Of a DNA stretch of 64,000 nt, positions 45,919 through 56,738 are shown piece after piece (position 1 is the stretch's first letter; the number at the start of each line of letters is the position of its first letter). A program made the position numbers and the translations under genes. The stretch covers positions 2,081,501-2,145,500 of the forward strand of contig NZ_FPCI01000001.1 of NCBI RefSeq assembly GCF_900116385.1, written 5' to 3'. The notes under the pieces were generated by a model. It was not told the DNA's origin. It ran no database searches and saw nothing but the letters and a program-made list of their open reading frames with translations. This DNA comes from Pseudoxanthomonas sp. YR558 (lineage in GTDB: Bacteria > Pseudomonadota > Gammaproteobacteria > Xanthomonadales > Xanthomonadaceae).

Positions 45919-46059
45919 CTGTAGGAGCGACGTGAGTCGCGACCGCACGTCATGACAGCCGTTGGCGCTCGAGGGTAAGGGCATGCGCCGCGCGATCGCT
46001 CATGGTCGGACCATCCCGGCGTTTCGCTGCTGCGGTCGCGACTCACGTCGCTCCTACAG
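45919..46059. repeat. Inverted pair of 29-bp REP elements (GTAGGAGCGAC type)
   Basis: A 29-base sequence starting CTGTAGGAGCGACGTGAGTC (45919-45947) recurs as an exact reverse complement at 46031-46059, with 83 bases between. Each copy contains its own GCGAC-GTGA-GTCGC hairpin and a GTAG head, as in the REP sequences of Stenotrophomonas and related genera. The spacer holds a further palindrome, ATGGTC-G-GACCAT (46002-46014). The pair lies between the convergent MAPEG and truC genes, the usual place for a BIME. It may stabilise 3' ends. Confidence 0.88.
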
Positions 46060-46068
46060 AGAGCACGG

Positions 46069-46797
46069 CTAACGCAGGTCCTCTTCCCAGTCGAACAACG
46101 CGAAGGCCTTGCGGAACTCTGCATCCAGCGGCGCCACCGCCTCGATGCGCGCGCCGGTCAACGGATGCGGGAACGACAACCGCACCGCGTGCAGCAGCAT
46201 GCGGTGCACGCCCTGCATGCGGAAGTTGCGGTTGTGGCGGCCATCGCCATGGCTGGTATCGCCGATGAGGTGATGGAACGCGTGCTTCAGGTGCCGGCGG
46301 ATCTGGCGGAAGCGGCCGGTCTCCGGCTGGCAGCGCAGCAGCGCATAGCGCGAGGTCTCGAAGCCGACGGAAGGCAACGGCAGCTCGCCCGTCGCCAGGC
46401 GCACGAAGCGCGTCACCGACGGCTTCTTCTCCGGCTTGCCCGGGCCGCCATCCAGCGGATGGTCGACGGTGAAATCCGGCTCCGGCCAGCCGCGGCACAC
46501 GGCCAGGTAATCCTTCTCCACCTCGCGCGACATCAGCACCTTGCCGAGCGTCGAGGCACTCTCGCGGTCGAACGCCACCAGCAGGCAGCCGCTGGTCGCG
46601 CGATCGAGCCGATGGATCAGGAAGATCGGCTTGCCGAACTGCGCGCGCAGGCGGTCGGCGACGAAGTCCGTCTCGCCGCCGGCGAGCTTGCTGTCGTGTG
46701 CCATCACGCCCGCGGGTTTGTTGACCACCGCGATCTGCGCATCCGCGTACAGCACGGGCACTGCGCCATCGTCCGATTTCGTCTCACCGTAATCCAT
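46069..46797 (-). CDS. truC: tRNA pseudouridine synthase C (RluA family)
   Basis: A 242-residue pseudouridine synthase for U65 of tRNA. The catalytic Asp65 lies in HRLDRATSG. The TruC-specific stretch GRFRQIRRHLKHAFHHLIGD followed by SHGDGRHNR distinguishes it from rRNA-directed RluA members. I chose the ATG at 46797; the frame continues upstream through the M16 signal-peptide region but that part is antisense. It is divergent from the M16 peptidase gene (82 bases). Confidence 0.9.
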   Translation of the reverse strand: MDYGETKSDDGAVPVLYADAQIAVVNKPAGVMAHDSKLAGGETDFVADRLRAQFGKPIFLIHRLDRATSGCLLVAFDRESASTLGKVLMSREVEKDYLAVCRGWPEPDFTVDHPLDGGPGKPEKKPSVTRFVRLATGELPLPSVGFETSRYALLRCQPETGRFRQIRRHLKHAFHHLIGDTSHGDGRHNRNFRMQGVHRMLLHAVRLSFPHPLTGARIEAVAPLDAEFRKAFALFDWEEDLR

Positions 46798-46879
46798 GAA
46801 TCTGCGTGCCTTCCAAATCTGCGAAACTCGGGGTTCGCCGCACGCGATGGACGCACGCGGCCCCGAAGGAGGATTGAGG

Positions 46880-49666
<2,787 letters not shown>

Positions 49667-49669
49667 GCG

Positions 49670-49945
49670 ATGAGCACCGACACCGATGCAAAGCGTGAAG
49701 CCACCTTTGCGCGCTGGCAGGAGATCCGCGAGCGAGGTCCGCTGCGTTTCATCCTGCTGCGCGGCGTGCTCGGCTGGGGCGTCACCACGGCCGTGCTGTG
49801 GTGCGCGCTGATGGCGCTGTTCACGGACAAGGACTGGGTGCAGTTGCTGACGGTGGCCCTGGTTGGATTTCCCGTGGGCGGCCTGGTGTGGGGCACGGTG
49901 ATGTGGTTTGTCGGGGAACGCCAGTTCGGGCGAACACCACGCTGA
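49670..49945 (+). CDS. Small two-helix inner-membrane protein, unknown
   Basis: A 91-residue protein with a basic N-terminal helix (KREATFARWQEIRERGPLRF) and two membrane segments (about 28-50 and 58-80). It starts three bases after the M16 stop codon, so it is almost certainly co-transcribed and perhaps coupled. I recognise no family beyond similarity in style to small conserved membrane proteins of the same bacteria. Confidence 0.75.
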   Translation: MSTDTDAKREATFARWQEIRERGPLRFILLRGVLGWGVTTAVLWCALMALFTDKDWVQLLTVALVGFPVGGLVWGTVMWFVGERQFGRTPR

Positions 49946-49973
49946 CGTCCAGGCGGTACGGTGTCAGCGAACG

Positions 49974-49996
49974 ACGGCCCCGCAAGGGGCCGTTTT
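49974..49996 (+). terminator. Intrinsic terminator after the M16 operon
   Basis: Stem ACGGCCCC/GGGGCCGT with a GCAA loop and a TTTT tail, the same layout as the terminator at 45425. Confidence 0.85.
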
Positions 49997-50202
49997 CGTT
50001 TTCGCGCTCGCGGAAAATCCTTTCGCGCGCAGAGGTTCCCCTCTCCCCGCAAGCGGGGCGAAGGGAAAAGCCGTCATCGCGCGCCAGCACGTCGCGAAGG
50101 CCTGGCGAGCCTCTTCCGGCCCCACATTCAGCCTTGCACACCGGCCCCGGAGCCCGGCGATGGGGCCCGGGGCTCGATCGATCGGGCTCGGCACGCCGTC
50201 TG

Positions 50203-50452
50203 TCTCACATCGAGCTCCACGCGCGGAGCTCGGAATGTCATCGCTGGAGCTCGGGAGCTCGATCTCTCTCACATCGAGCTCCACCCACGAGGCTCGGAAA
50301 GCCATCGATGGCACTCGGAATGCGATGGGATGGCTTTCGGAATCCCATCGATGGTGCTCGGGAGCTCGATCTGTCTCACATTGAGCTCCATCGACGAAGC
50401 TCGGAAAGCCATCGATGGGATTCAGCGCTCCATCTGTCTCACATCGAACTTC
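50203..50452. repeat. Array of degenerate palindromic repeats
   Basis: The core TCTCACATCGAGCTCCAC starts at 50203 and 50267 and recurs as variants at 50374 (one change, TTGAG) and 50437 (degenerate). The spacings are 64, 107 and 63 bases. Units 1 and 2 are closed by the reverse complement of their head: ATCGAGCTCC (50209, 50273) against GGAGCTCGAT (50254, 50361). Unit 2 carries an insert with its own inverted pair, GAAAGCCATC (50297) and GATGGCTTTC (50329), plus the palindrome GCCATCGATGGC (50301-50312). It lies between convergent gene ends. Confidence 0.8.
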
Positions 50453-50482
50453 GCCCGCGAGGTGTCGCGAGTCGGCGCAGGC

Positions 50483-51325
50483 TTACGGCAACCGCAGCGT
50501 CGCCACCAGCGGGAAGTGGTCCGACGGATAGCGGTGGTTCCAGCGCGTGGTCACCGAGGTGATCGACTCCAGCTGCACGCCACGGACGAAGATCCAGTCG
50601 ATGCGGCGGTCCGGGGTGCCGGTGAACGCGTGGAACGTGGCGTCGCTGCCCTCGACGCGTGGCGCGGTGGTCCAGGCGTCCTGCAGCGTGCGGGCGAGCA
50701 CGGCGTGCACCTCGGTGTCGGGCGCGGTGTTGAAGTCGCCGGTCAGCACGATCGGCACGCCGGCCGGCAAGGCGGCCAGGCGCTGTGCGATGGCCTGCAC
50801 GCCCTTGATGCGCGCCGCTTCGTCCTGCTCGCGGTACGGCAGGTGGGTGTTGAACAGGTAGAAGCGCTTGCCGTCGCTGCGCTGTTCGAACAGCGCCCAC
50901 GTCACCATGCGCGGATACAGATGGTTCCAGGTGATGCTGCCCGGCACGTCGGGCGTATCCGACAACCAGAAATCGCCGGATTCGATCACCTTCAGCCGGT
51001 CCTTCCGGTAGAACACGCCCATGTGCTCGCCGCCGCCATCGGCGTTGCGGCCGCGCCCGAACCACGCGTACGCCGGCAGTTCGCGCGCGAGGTAGTCGGC
51101 CTGCGACTTCACCAGTTCCTGCAGGCCGATCACGTCCGGCGTCTGCTCGCGCAGCATCGTCACCGCAAGCGGCTTACGCGTCTCCCAGTAATCCACGCCG
51201 TCGCTCTCGGCCGGCAATCGGATGTTGAAGCTCATGATGCGCAGCGGGGCGTCGGCGGCGAGGGCCGGCGCCCCGGCGATGCACGCCAGGATGGCGATCA
51301 GAAAGGAGCGCAGGAAGCGGTTCAT
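50483..51325 (-). CDS. Secreted endonuclease/exonuclease/phosphatase family protein
   Basis: A 280-residue protein with a signal peptide (about 1-24). The EEP-fold metal and catalytic motifs are in order: IMSFNIRL, GLQELVKSQ with the metal-binding Glu, NTHLPY, LTGDFNTAP, and a terminal PSDHFPLVATL. Family members cut nucleic acids or phospho-lipids and -inositides; the secreted short form could be any of these. I chose the ATG at 51325 because it begins the signal peptide. It is divergent from the unknown gene at 51405. Confidence 0.88.
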   Translation of the reverse strand: MNRFLRSFLIAILACIAGAPALAADAPLRIMSFNIRLPAESDGVDYWETRKPLAVTMLREQTPDVIGLQELVKSQADYLARELPAYAWFGRGRNADGGGEHMGVFYRKDRLKVIESGDFWLSDTPDVPGSITWNHLYPRMVTWALFEQRSDGKRFYLFNTHLPYREQDEAARIKGVQAIAQRLAALPAGVPIVLTGDFNTAPDTEVHAVLARTLQDAWTTAPRVEGSDATFHAFTGTPDRRIDWIFVRGVQLESITSVTTRWNHRYPSDHFPLVATLRLP

Positions 51326-51329
51326 GGCA

Positions 51330-51359
51330 TTGCCTGGAGTCGACTCGCGCCAGTATAGG
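51330..51359 (+). promoter_or_regulatory. Candidate promoter for the 51.4 kb operon
   Basis: TTGCCT (51330-51335) and TATAGG (51354-51359) are separated by 18 bases, about 46 bases before the ATG at 51405. It is the best match in the short divergent region but only moderate. Confidence 0.4.
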
Positions 51360-51404
51360 AACTGCGGTAACGTCGCGCTCAATCGGGGATTGGGGAGTTC
51401 CATC

Positions 51405-52238
51405 ATGTTGGGGATGAAGCGCATCGCCGCCCGGGGTGCATGGTGGTTGGCCGCCTTCATGGCGGTGCCGTTCGCGCACGCGCAGGAGGACGCGCCGGCG
51501 GCGCTCGACGACGCACAGATCGCACAGACGCTCCTCGATGCGGAGGCGAAGGGTCGGGCGATCTACCTGCACGACCAAGCCGCTGCCGTTGCGACGGATG
51601 CCGTGATGAAGCTCAAGGCCTTCCGGCAGGACGGCAAGCGCGGACAGCTGGCCGGCTGGATCACGGAGCAGCGCGATGAAGGGATCGTGGTGACGTTCCT
51701 GAGCAGCGAGTCGATCCCGCGCGCGAGATACCGTGCCACCGTGGCGAGCGATGGCCGCGTCGCCGGCGAGGTAGTAGCCCTGGAGGAGCCCGAAGCATTG
51801 TCGTCGTACGAACTGGGCGCTGCACGAGCGCGGGCCACCGCTGCCGCAGCGAAGTTCGAGCCATGTTCGAAGACTTACAACACCGTGGTGCTACGCGACG
51901 ACCGCGAGAGCGGAGGATGGACCGCATACTGGCTACCTGGAACCACGAAGCAGGGCATCGTGCCGATCGGTGGCAGCCATCGTATGGACCTGGATGCGAC
52001 GGGCGAGAAGATCGTCAGCCAGCGCGGCTTCACTCGCACCTGCATCGCACTCGACAACCCGCGCGACGCTGTCGGCTTGGTGATTTCCCACCTGCTGGAC
52101 CCCGTACCGACGGAGATTCACGTGTTCTGGAGCCTGTGGGCGGGCAAATCGATGTACGTGGCCACCTCCGACGGCACCTGGAAGATCCAGGACGGCGCGG
52201 TGACACTCCTCGAACGTCGCAAGAAGGAAGCGCGATGA
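51405..52238 (+). CDS. Secreted protein of unknown function
   Basis: A 277-residue protein with a signal peptide ending near AHAQ (about residue 27). The mature part has a helical start (DDAQIAQTLLDAEAKGRAIYLHDQAAAVATDAV) and a mixed alpha/beta rest with three Cys residues in total. I recognise no family. A GGGGAG precedes ATG 51405; a second ATG at 51414 would also give a signal peptide. Its stop overlaps the next start by four bases, so the two unknown proteins are coupled and may act together in the periplasm. Confidence 0.75.
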   Translation: MLGMKRIAARGAWWLAAFMAVPFAHAQEDAPAALDDAQIAQTLLDAEAKGRAIYLHDQAAAVATDAVMKLKAFRQDGKRGQLAGWITEQRDEGIVVTFLSSESIPRARYRATVASDGRVAGEVVALEEPEALSSYELGAARARATAAAAKFEPCSKTYNTVVLRDDRESGGWTAYWLPGTTKQGIVPIGGSHRMDLDATGEKIVSQRGFTRTCIALDNPRDAVGLVISHLLDPVPTEIHVFWSLWAGKSMYVATSDGTWKIQDGAVTLLERRKKEAR

Positions 52239-52624
52239 CGAAGGCGGCATGCCTGCTGGCGTTCTGCGCCTGCCTGCTGCCGCCTGTGGCCGCGGCGTCG
52301 GTACCCGCCCCGCCGCCACCGACTTCCCGCGAGGACACGACGATCGCCTGCGCCATCGTACGCTTGAAGCCCTTCGTCGGCCCCTACGGCATTCGGCAGC
52401 AGTGGCCGGTCGCGAAGGCGCTGCCGCAAGGCCGCGAGCATGCGCTGGGCACACTGCTGTCCGATACCGGCGCGGTGGCTGACGGCTACCAGCAGTTCCT
52501 GCATGTCGACGTGCAGGTGAACGCGGTCTACATCGTTGAACAAGGTGGCTTCGCCGGGACGCGCAAAGTATTCGGGCCGCTGCCGCTGCCGCGCTGCACG
52601 ACGGCGCCGTTGGGCAGGCCGTAA
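52235..52624 (+). CDS. Secreted protein of unknown function, coupled to the preceding gene
   Basis: A 129-residue protein with a signal peptide (about 1-21, CACLLPPVAAAS), then a Pro-rich stretch and a compact domain with one Cys near each end (TIACAIV, LPRCTT), which could form a disulfide. The ATG overlaps the upstream TGA (ATGA). A longer frame continues upstream in the same register but is a shadow of the previous gene. No family recognised. Confidence 0.72.
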   Translation: MTKAACLLAFCACLLPPVAAASVPAPPPPTSREDTTIACAIVRLKPFVGPYGIRQQWPVAKALPQGREHALGTLLSDTGAVADGYQQFLHVDVQVNAVYIVEQGGFAGTRKVFGPLPLPRCTTAPLGRP

Positions 52625-52626
52625 CC

Positions 52627-53010
52627 ATGTCGACAAGCGTGAAGATCGCGCTGCGCAGCTTCCTTGCGCTGGCGCTCGCCATCATCGCGGTCCCCTTGGT
52701 CAATCTGGCCGGCGGCGAACTGGCGGCGTTGTGGGGTCTGCCGCGCGGCGGCGATGCGCGATTGGGTTACGACCTGCTGTGGGTGTTCCTGGCCGGTGTC
52801 GCCGGCAGCGCGCTGATGGTCGGCGTGGCGGCCGTGGCGAAGACGGCGCACGCGTGGGTGTTGTTCGCGCTGTACCTGGCGCTGGACCTGTATGTAACGG
52901 TGATGGCGTGGGACGACTTCCCGCGCTGGTTCACCCTTGCCTGCCTGCTGACGCTGCCGCTGCAGGTGTGGCTGGGCTGGTGGCTGGCGTGGGGACGGCG
53001 GCGCGCCTGA
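52627..53010 (+). CDS. Four-helix inner-membrane protein of unknown function
   Basis: A 127-residue protein with four hydrophobic segments (about 8-30, 47-68, 75-93, 100-120) and a basic C-terminus (WGRRRA), which places the ends in the cytoplasm. It begins two bases after the previous stop codon, completing a three-gene unit of unknowns. No family recognised. Confidence 0.75.
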   Translation: MSTSVKIALRSFLALALAIIAVPLVNLAGGELAALWGLPRGGDARLGYDLLWVFLAGVAGSALMVGVAAVAKTAHAWVLFALYLALDLYVTVMAWDDFPRWFTLACLLTLPLQVWLGWWLAWGRRRA

Positions 53011-53017
53011 TCGCGCG

Positions 53018-54670
53018 TCAGCGCCGCGGCCACGCCGCCAGCAGTGCCCACAGGCCGCCGATACCGGCGATCCAGGCCGCAGCCGGTACCGAGAAGATGC
53101 TCGGGCCACCCGCTTCCAGGCCGTACAGCACGGCCGCCACGATCAGCAGGCCCACGCCGAGGATGGCGGCGACCACGCGGCGCTGCATGCCCTTCATCGT
53201 CAGCGCGAGATCGGTGAGGTCCTTCGAGCGCAACGACAATTCGTGGCGGCCGTCCACCTGCTGGCTCAGCCATGCGTGCACCAGGCGCGGCATGTCCGGC
53301 GCGTGGGTCATGATTTCGGGCAGGCGCTTGCGGAACTCCTGCGCGGCGCGCTGCGGGCTGTAGCGCTCCAGCAGGATGCGCTCCAGCACCGGCTTGGCGA
53401 CGGCCCAGATGTCGATCTGCGGGTCCAGCTGGCGGCCGACGCCTTCGATATTGAGCAGCGTCTTCTGCAGCAGGATCAGCTGCGGCTGCAGGGTGAGCTC
53501 GTAGCGCTGCGCGGTGCGGAACAGCTTGGCCAGCACCTCGGCCAGCGAGATCTCGCTGAGCGGACGGGTGAAGTACGGCTCGCACACCGCGCGCGCCGCC
53601 GCTTCCAGTTCGTCGATGCGGATGTACGACGGCATCCAGCCCGCCTGCACGTGCAGTTCGGCGATGCGGCGGTAGTCGCGGTTGAAGATCGCCATGAAAT
53701 TCTCGGCGAGCCAGAACTGGTCGTCGCGCGAGAGCTGGCCCATGATCCCGAAATCCAGCGCGATGAAGCGCGGGTCTTTCTTGCGTTCCGGATCCACCCA
53801 GATGTTGCCGGCATGCGCATCGGCGTGGAAGAAGTTGTCGCGGAACACCTGCTGGTAGAACACGCGCACGCCCTTGGCGGCGAGTGCCTTGCGGTCGATG
53901 CCGGCGGCATCCAGCGCGGCGATGTCGTCGGACGGAATGCCGCGCACGCGTTCCATCGTCATCGCGCGTTCGGCGGTGTGCGACCAGATCACTTCCGGCA
54001 CGTACAGGTCGGGCGAGTCGGCCCAGTTGCGGCGCAGCAGGCTGGCATTGCCGGCCTCGCGCTGCAGGTCGAGTTCGGCGGCCAGCGTGTTCTCGATCTC
54101 GGCGACGACTTCGCGCGGGCGGATCTTGTCGGCGGCGGGGTGCGCGCGCTCGACGATGGCGGCGATGCTTTCCAGCAGCGCGATGTCGCCGGCGATCTGC
54201 TTGCGGATGTCGGGCCGCAGCACCTTCACCACCACCTCGCGACCGCCGGGCAGGATGGCCGCGTGCACCTGCGCGATGGAGGCGGACGCCAGCGGCGTGG
54301 TGTCGAACTGCTCGAACGCCTCGTGGATCGGCTGGCCGAGTTCCTCTTCCACCAACCGGCGCGCGATCTCGCCGTCGAACGGCGCGACGCGGTCCTGCAG
54401 CAGAGTCAGTTCTTCGGCAATGTCGGGCGGGATCAGGTCGCGGCGCGTGGACAGGATCTGACCGAACTTGACGAAGATCGGCCCGAGTTCCTGCAGCGCC
54501 AGGCGCAGGCGCGCGCCGCGCGGTTGCGCCGCGATCTGGGCCGAGGCACGCGGCACGAACGGGCGCGCGAGCCGCAGCCAGCGCTCGACCGGCGTGCCTT
54601 CCAGCAGGTCGTCGAGGCGATAGCGGAGCAGGACGCGTCCGATGCGGCTGGCCCGCAACACCGACTTCAT
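53018..54670 (-). CDS. ubiB: UbiB/ABC1-family atypical kinase-ATPase
   Basis: A 550-residue membrane protein needed for ubiquinone biosynthesis. The family signature KxGQ appears in [19 protein letters not shown]. The Ala-rich nucleotide loop is in [12 protein letters not shown], and catalytic-core motifs follow: [15 protein letters not shown] and ALDFGIMG. Two membrane helices close the protein (about 498-545). It overlaps ubiJ by four bases, the conserved pairing. UbiB is an ATPase thought to help extract Q intermediates. Confidence 0.95.
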   Translation of the reverse strand: MKSVLRASRIGRVLLRYRLDDLLEGTPVERWLRLARPFVPRASAQIAAQPRGARLRLALQELGPIFVKFGQILSTRRDLIPPDIAEELTLLQDRVAPFDGEIARRLVEEELGQPIHEAFEQFDTTPLASASIAQVHAAILPGGREVVVKVLRPDIRKQIAGDIALLESIAAIVERAHPAADKIRPREVVAEIENTLAAELDLQREAGNASLLRRNWADSPDLYVPEVIWSHTAERAMTMERVRGIPSDDIAALDAAGIDRKALAAKGVRVFYQQVFRDNFFHADAHAGNIWVDPERKKDPRFIALDFGIMGQLSRDDQFWLAENFMAIFNRDYRRIAELHVQAGWMPSYIRIDELEAAARAVCEPYFTRPLSEISLAEVLAKLFRTAQRYELTLQPQLILLQKTLLNIEGVGRQLDPQIDIWAVAKPVLERILLERYSPQRAAQEFRKRLPEIMTHAPDMPRLVHAWLSQQVDGRHELSLRSKDLTDLALTMKGMQRRVVAAILGVGLLIVAAVLYGLEAGGPSIFSVPAAAWIAGIGGLWALLAAWPRR

Positions 54671-55308
54671 GCGCGGTGCTCCACGCGTGCGGCGAGTCGG
54701 CCGATGCGCACGGCGAGGCGTTCGACGTCGTCGCGCACGGCATCGACATCGTCGTGGAAGGCGTTGAGTTCGGCACGGCCGACGACGTCGCGCGATTCCT
54801 CGGTGACGTATTCGGCGGCGCTCTCGGCAAAGTTGCCGGCGACGATCCGCGCCTGTTGCAGGCCGGCGCGCACAGTGTTGGCGACCTGCACGCCGATCAC
54901 ATCGCCGAACACGCGGGTGAACGGCAGCGACCAGTCGGGATCGAAACGAGTGGCGAGCGTCTGCAGGCGGCGGGCGAGATCGGCGTCGCCGGACACATGC
55001 AGCTTGCCCACCGGCGCGGCATCGTCTCGGCGGAAGAACGGGAGCTGGGACAGCAGGCCGCCGAGCGTGCTGCGCACGGCGAGGTCGGCATCGAGCACTT
55101 CGCTCGCGGGGCCCACCTGCAACTGGCCACCGCCGACGATGATGTCCATCGCCAGCGCCGGTGCATCGATGCGCAGCTGGATGCGACGGCCTTCCAGCGG
55201 CAACAGCGCCGCCTGGGTATCCGGATCCAGCGTGAGGGCGTGGTTGAGCGCGGTTTCCAGCGCGCGGCCGGCGAGCGGCTTCAGGGCATCGAACGGGGAC
55301 AGGTCCAT
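54667..55308 (-). CDS. ubiJ: Ubiquinone biosynthesis accessory factor UbiJ (SCP2 domain)
   Basis: A 213-residue protein with an SCP2-type lipid-binding domain (about 20-110) and a helical C-terminus. UbiJ organises the Ubi complex and binds lipid intermediates. Features: [24 protein letters not shown] and [15 protein letters not shown]. The C-terminal half ([20 protein letters not shown]) is typical of the family. Four-base overlap with ubiB couples translation. It is the first gene of the pair; the region upstream contains hairpins. Confidence 0.9.
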   Translation of the reverse strand: MDLSPFDALKPLAGRALETALNHALTLDPDTQAALLPLEGRRIQLRIDAPALAMDIIVGGGQLQVGPASEVLDADLAVRSTLGGLLSQLPFFRRDDAAPVGKLHVSGDADLARRLQTLATRFDPDWSLPFTRVFGDVIGVQVANTVRAGLQQARIVAGNFAESAAEYVTEESRDVVGRAELNAFHDDVDAVRDDVERLAVRIGRLAARVEHRA

Positions 55309-55340
55309 GCCGTCATTCTAGCGGCAAGGCCTTGCGCCCC

Positions 55341-55398
55341 GCCCGTCCGCAGGCCGGCTTCCTGCCGGACCGGACGGGCGCGGCGGCATCCTGCCGCC
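55341..55398. repeat. Two adjacent GC-rich hairpins between ubiJ and DUF1328
   Basis: GCCCGTCCG (55341-55349) pairs with CGGACGGGC (55371-55379), with an inner CCGGC/GCCGG stem. A second hairpin, GGCGGCA-TCC-TGCCGCC, follows at 55382-55398. No T tract is visible on either strand. They could end the DUF1328 message or lie in the ubiJ leader. Confidence 0.5.
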
Positions 55399-55423
55399 CC
55401 GGCGGAGAGAGACGGTGATGGCG

Positions 55424-55582
55424 TCAGACGCGCTTGCCGCGCAGCATCGAGACGACGGCCAGGATCAGGAACACGACGAACAGCACCCACGCGATGTTGG
55501 TGGCGGCGCCGGCGATGCCACTGAAACCCAGCACGGCCGCGATGATCGCGACGATGAAGAAGATGACGGCGTAATGCAGCAT
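55424..55582 (-). CDS. DUF1328 membrane peptide (YtjA-like)
   Basis: A 52-residue protein with two hydrophobic helices ([19 protein letters not shown] and a second at about 28-46) and a short basic tail (RGKRV). The sequence is typical of DUF1328, small stress-associated membrane proteins of unknown function. I chose the ATG at 55582 because of an AGGAG seven bases upstream. Confidence 0.9.
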   Translation of the reverse strand: MLHYAVIFFIVAIIAAVLGFSGIAGAATNIAWVLFVVFLILAVVSMLRGKRV

Positions 55583-55736
55583 GGGGAACTCCTGTTGGCA
55601 TGCGGCCAGGAAGGCCGGTGGTGGGGCCATGCTGGAATGCCGGGAGTCATCGCCGCGTGAGCGTTGAGCGCACGCAGACGGCCACGCTTAAGCGTCGTGA
55701 TCCATGCGTGAAGGGGCGCCGCCGAAGCGCGGCGCG

Positions 55737-56738
55737 TCAGACCGGATGGTCGCGCAACCAGGCCTGCAGGCGCGCGAAACCTTCTTCCATCGACACGCGC
55801 GGCACGTAGCCGAAGTCGCGGCGCGCGGGCGCCATGTCGTACCAGTGCGCGGTGGCGAGTTGTTCGGCGAGGAAGCGCGTCATCGGCGGTTCGCCCTTCA
55901 GCGGCAGCACCGTCCACAGGGTTTCGCACACCGCGCCCACGCGGTAAGCGGCCTTGAACGACAGGTGCTTGTCCACGCGCGGCGCGCCGGCCGTTTCCAG
56001 CAGCGCGTTGAGCAGCTTGCGCATCGGCCAGGGCTCGCCGTTGGAGATGAAGTACGCCTTGCCTGCGCAGGCGGCGCCCTGCGCGAGATGGTCGAAGGCA
56101 TCGAAGTGCGCCTGCGCGGCGTTGTCGATGTAGGTGGTGTCGACGTGGTTCTCGCCGCTGCCGACGATGCGCAGCCGGCCGGTGCGCGCACGCGATACCA
56201 GGCGCGGCAGGATCTGGTGGTCGCCTGGGCCCCAGATCAGGCGCGGGCGCAGCGCGACCGTCGCCAGCGAAGCCTCGTTGGCGGCGAGCACGGCTTTCTC
56301 GGCGATCGTCTTGGTGGTCGCGTACGGCGCCTTGAAGCCTTCGCCGTAGGGCACGTCGGCGGCGGTGCCGCCTTCGACCGGATGCGTGGCGCGGTGGGTC
56401 ACGCTGGGCGTGGAGGTATAGACCAGCCGGCCGATGCCGTGCGCGCGGCAGGCATCGAGCACATTTTGCGTGCCGACCACGTTGGCGTCGTGGTAGCTGC
56501 GGTAGCTGCCCCACGCACCGGCCTTGGCGGCGTTGTGGAAGATCGCATCGACGCCATCGGCGGCATGCCGCACCGCGTGCGCATCGGCGAGATCGCCCTG
56601 CACCTGGCCCACGCCGAGTTCGCGCAATGCCGGGTAGTAGCCGCGATTGAGGCTGATGACCTCGTGCCCGCGCTCGACCAGGCCACGGCACAGCGCCTGA
56701 CCGAGGAATCCACCGCCGCCGGTGACGAGGATCTTCAT
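55737..56738 (-). CDS. oleD: OleD, NADPH-dependent 2-alkyl-3-ketoacid reductase
   Basis: A 333-residue extended short-chain dehydrogenase of the 3-beta-HSD group. The Rossmann motif is GGGGFLGQ (7-14); Ser109, Tyr139 and Lys143 (YATTK) form the catalytic set. In the olefin pathway OleD reduces the 2-alkyl-3-ketoacid made by OleA to the beta-hydroxy acid used by OleC. It overlaps oleC by four bases (ATGA). Order and overlap match known ole clusters. It is the last gene of the oleC-oleD unit. Confidence 0.93.
   Translation of the reverse strand: MKILVTGGGGFLGQALCRGLVERGHEVISLNRGYYPALRELGVGQVQGDLADAHAVRHAADGVDAIFHNAAKAGAWGSYRSYHDANVVGTQNVLDACRAHGIGRLVYTSTPSVTHRATHPVEGGTAADVPYGEGFKAPYATTKTIAEKAVLAANEASLATVALRPRLIWGPGDHQILPRLVSRARTGRLRIVGSGENHVDTTYIDNAAQAHFDAFDHLAQGAACAGKAYFISNGEPWPMRKLLNALLETAGAPRVDKHLSFKAAYRVGAVCETLWTVLPLKGEPPMTRFLAEQLATAHWYDMAPARRDFGYVPRVSMEEGFARLQAWLRDHPV

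Larger units (their letters stand above)
49946..50482. other. Long non-coding region with terminator and repeats
   Basis: This is the only stretch over 300 bases without a supportable gene. It begins with an intrinsic terminator at 49974-49996. A short CCCCGC-AA-GCGGGG hairpin lies near 50047. The right half (from about 50200) is a palindromic repeat array. All reading frames are open to some degree because of GC content, but none has a ribosome-binding site or family-like sequence. Confidence 0.7.

Noticed and set aside
50203..50452. A CRISPR array
   Set aside because: The repeated units are 63-107 bases apart, the repeats degenerate quickly and there are no unique spacers of constant length or cas genes.
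55341..55398. Riboswitch or structured leader of ubiJ
   Set aside because: Only simple GC-rich hairpins are visible; no known riboswitch core could be recognised.
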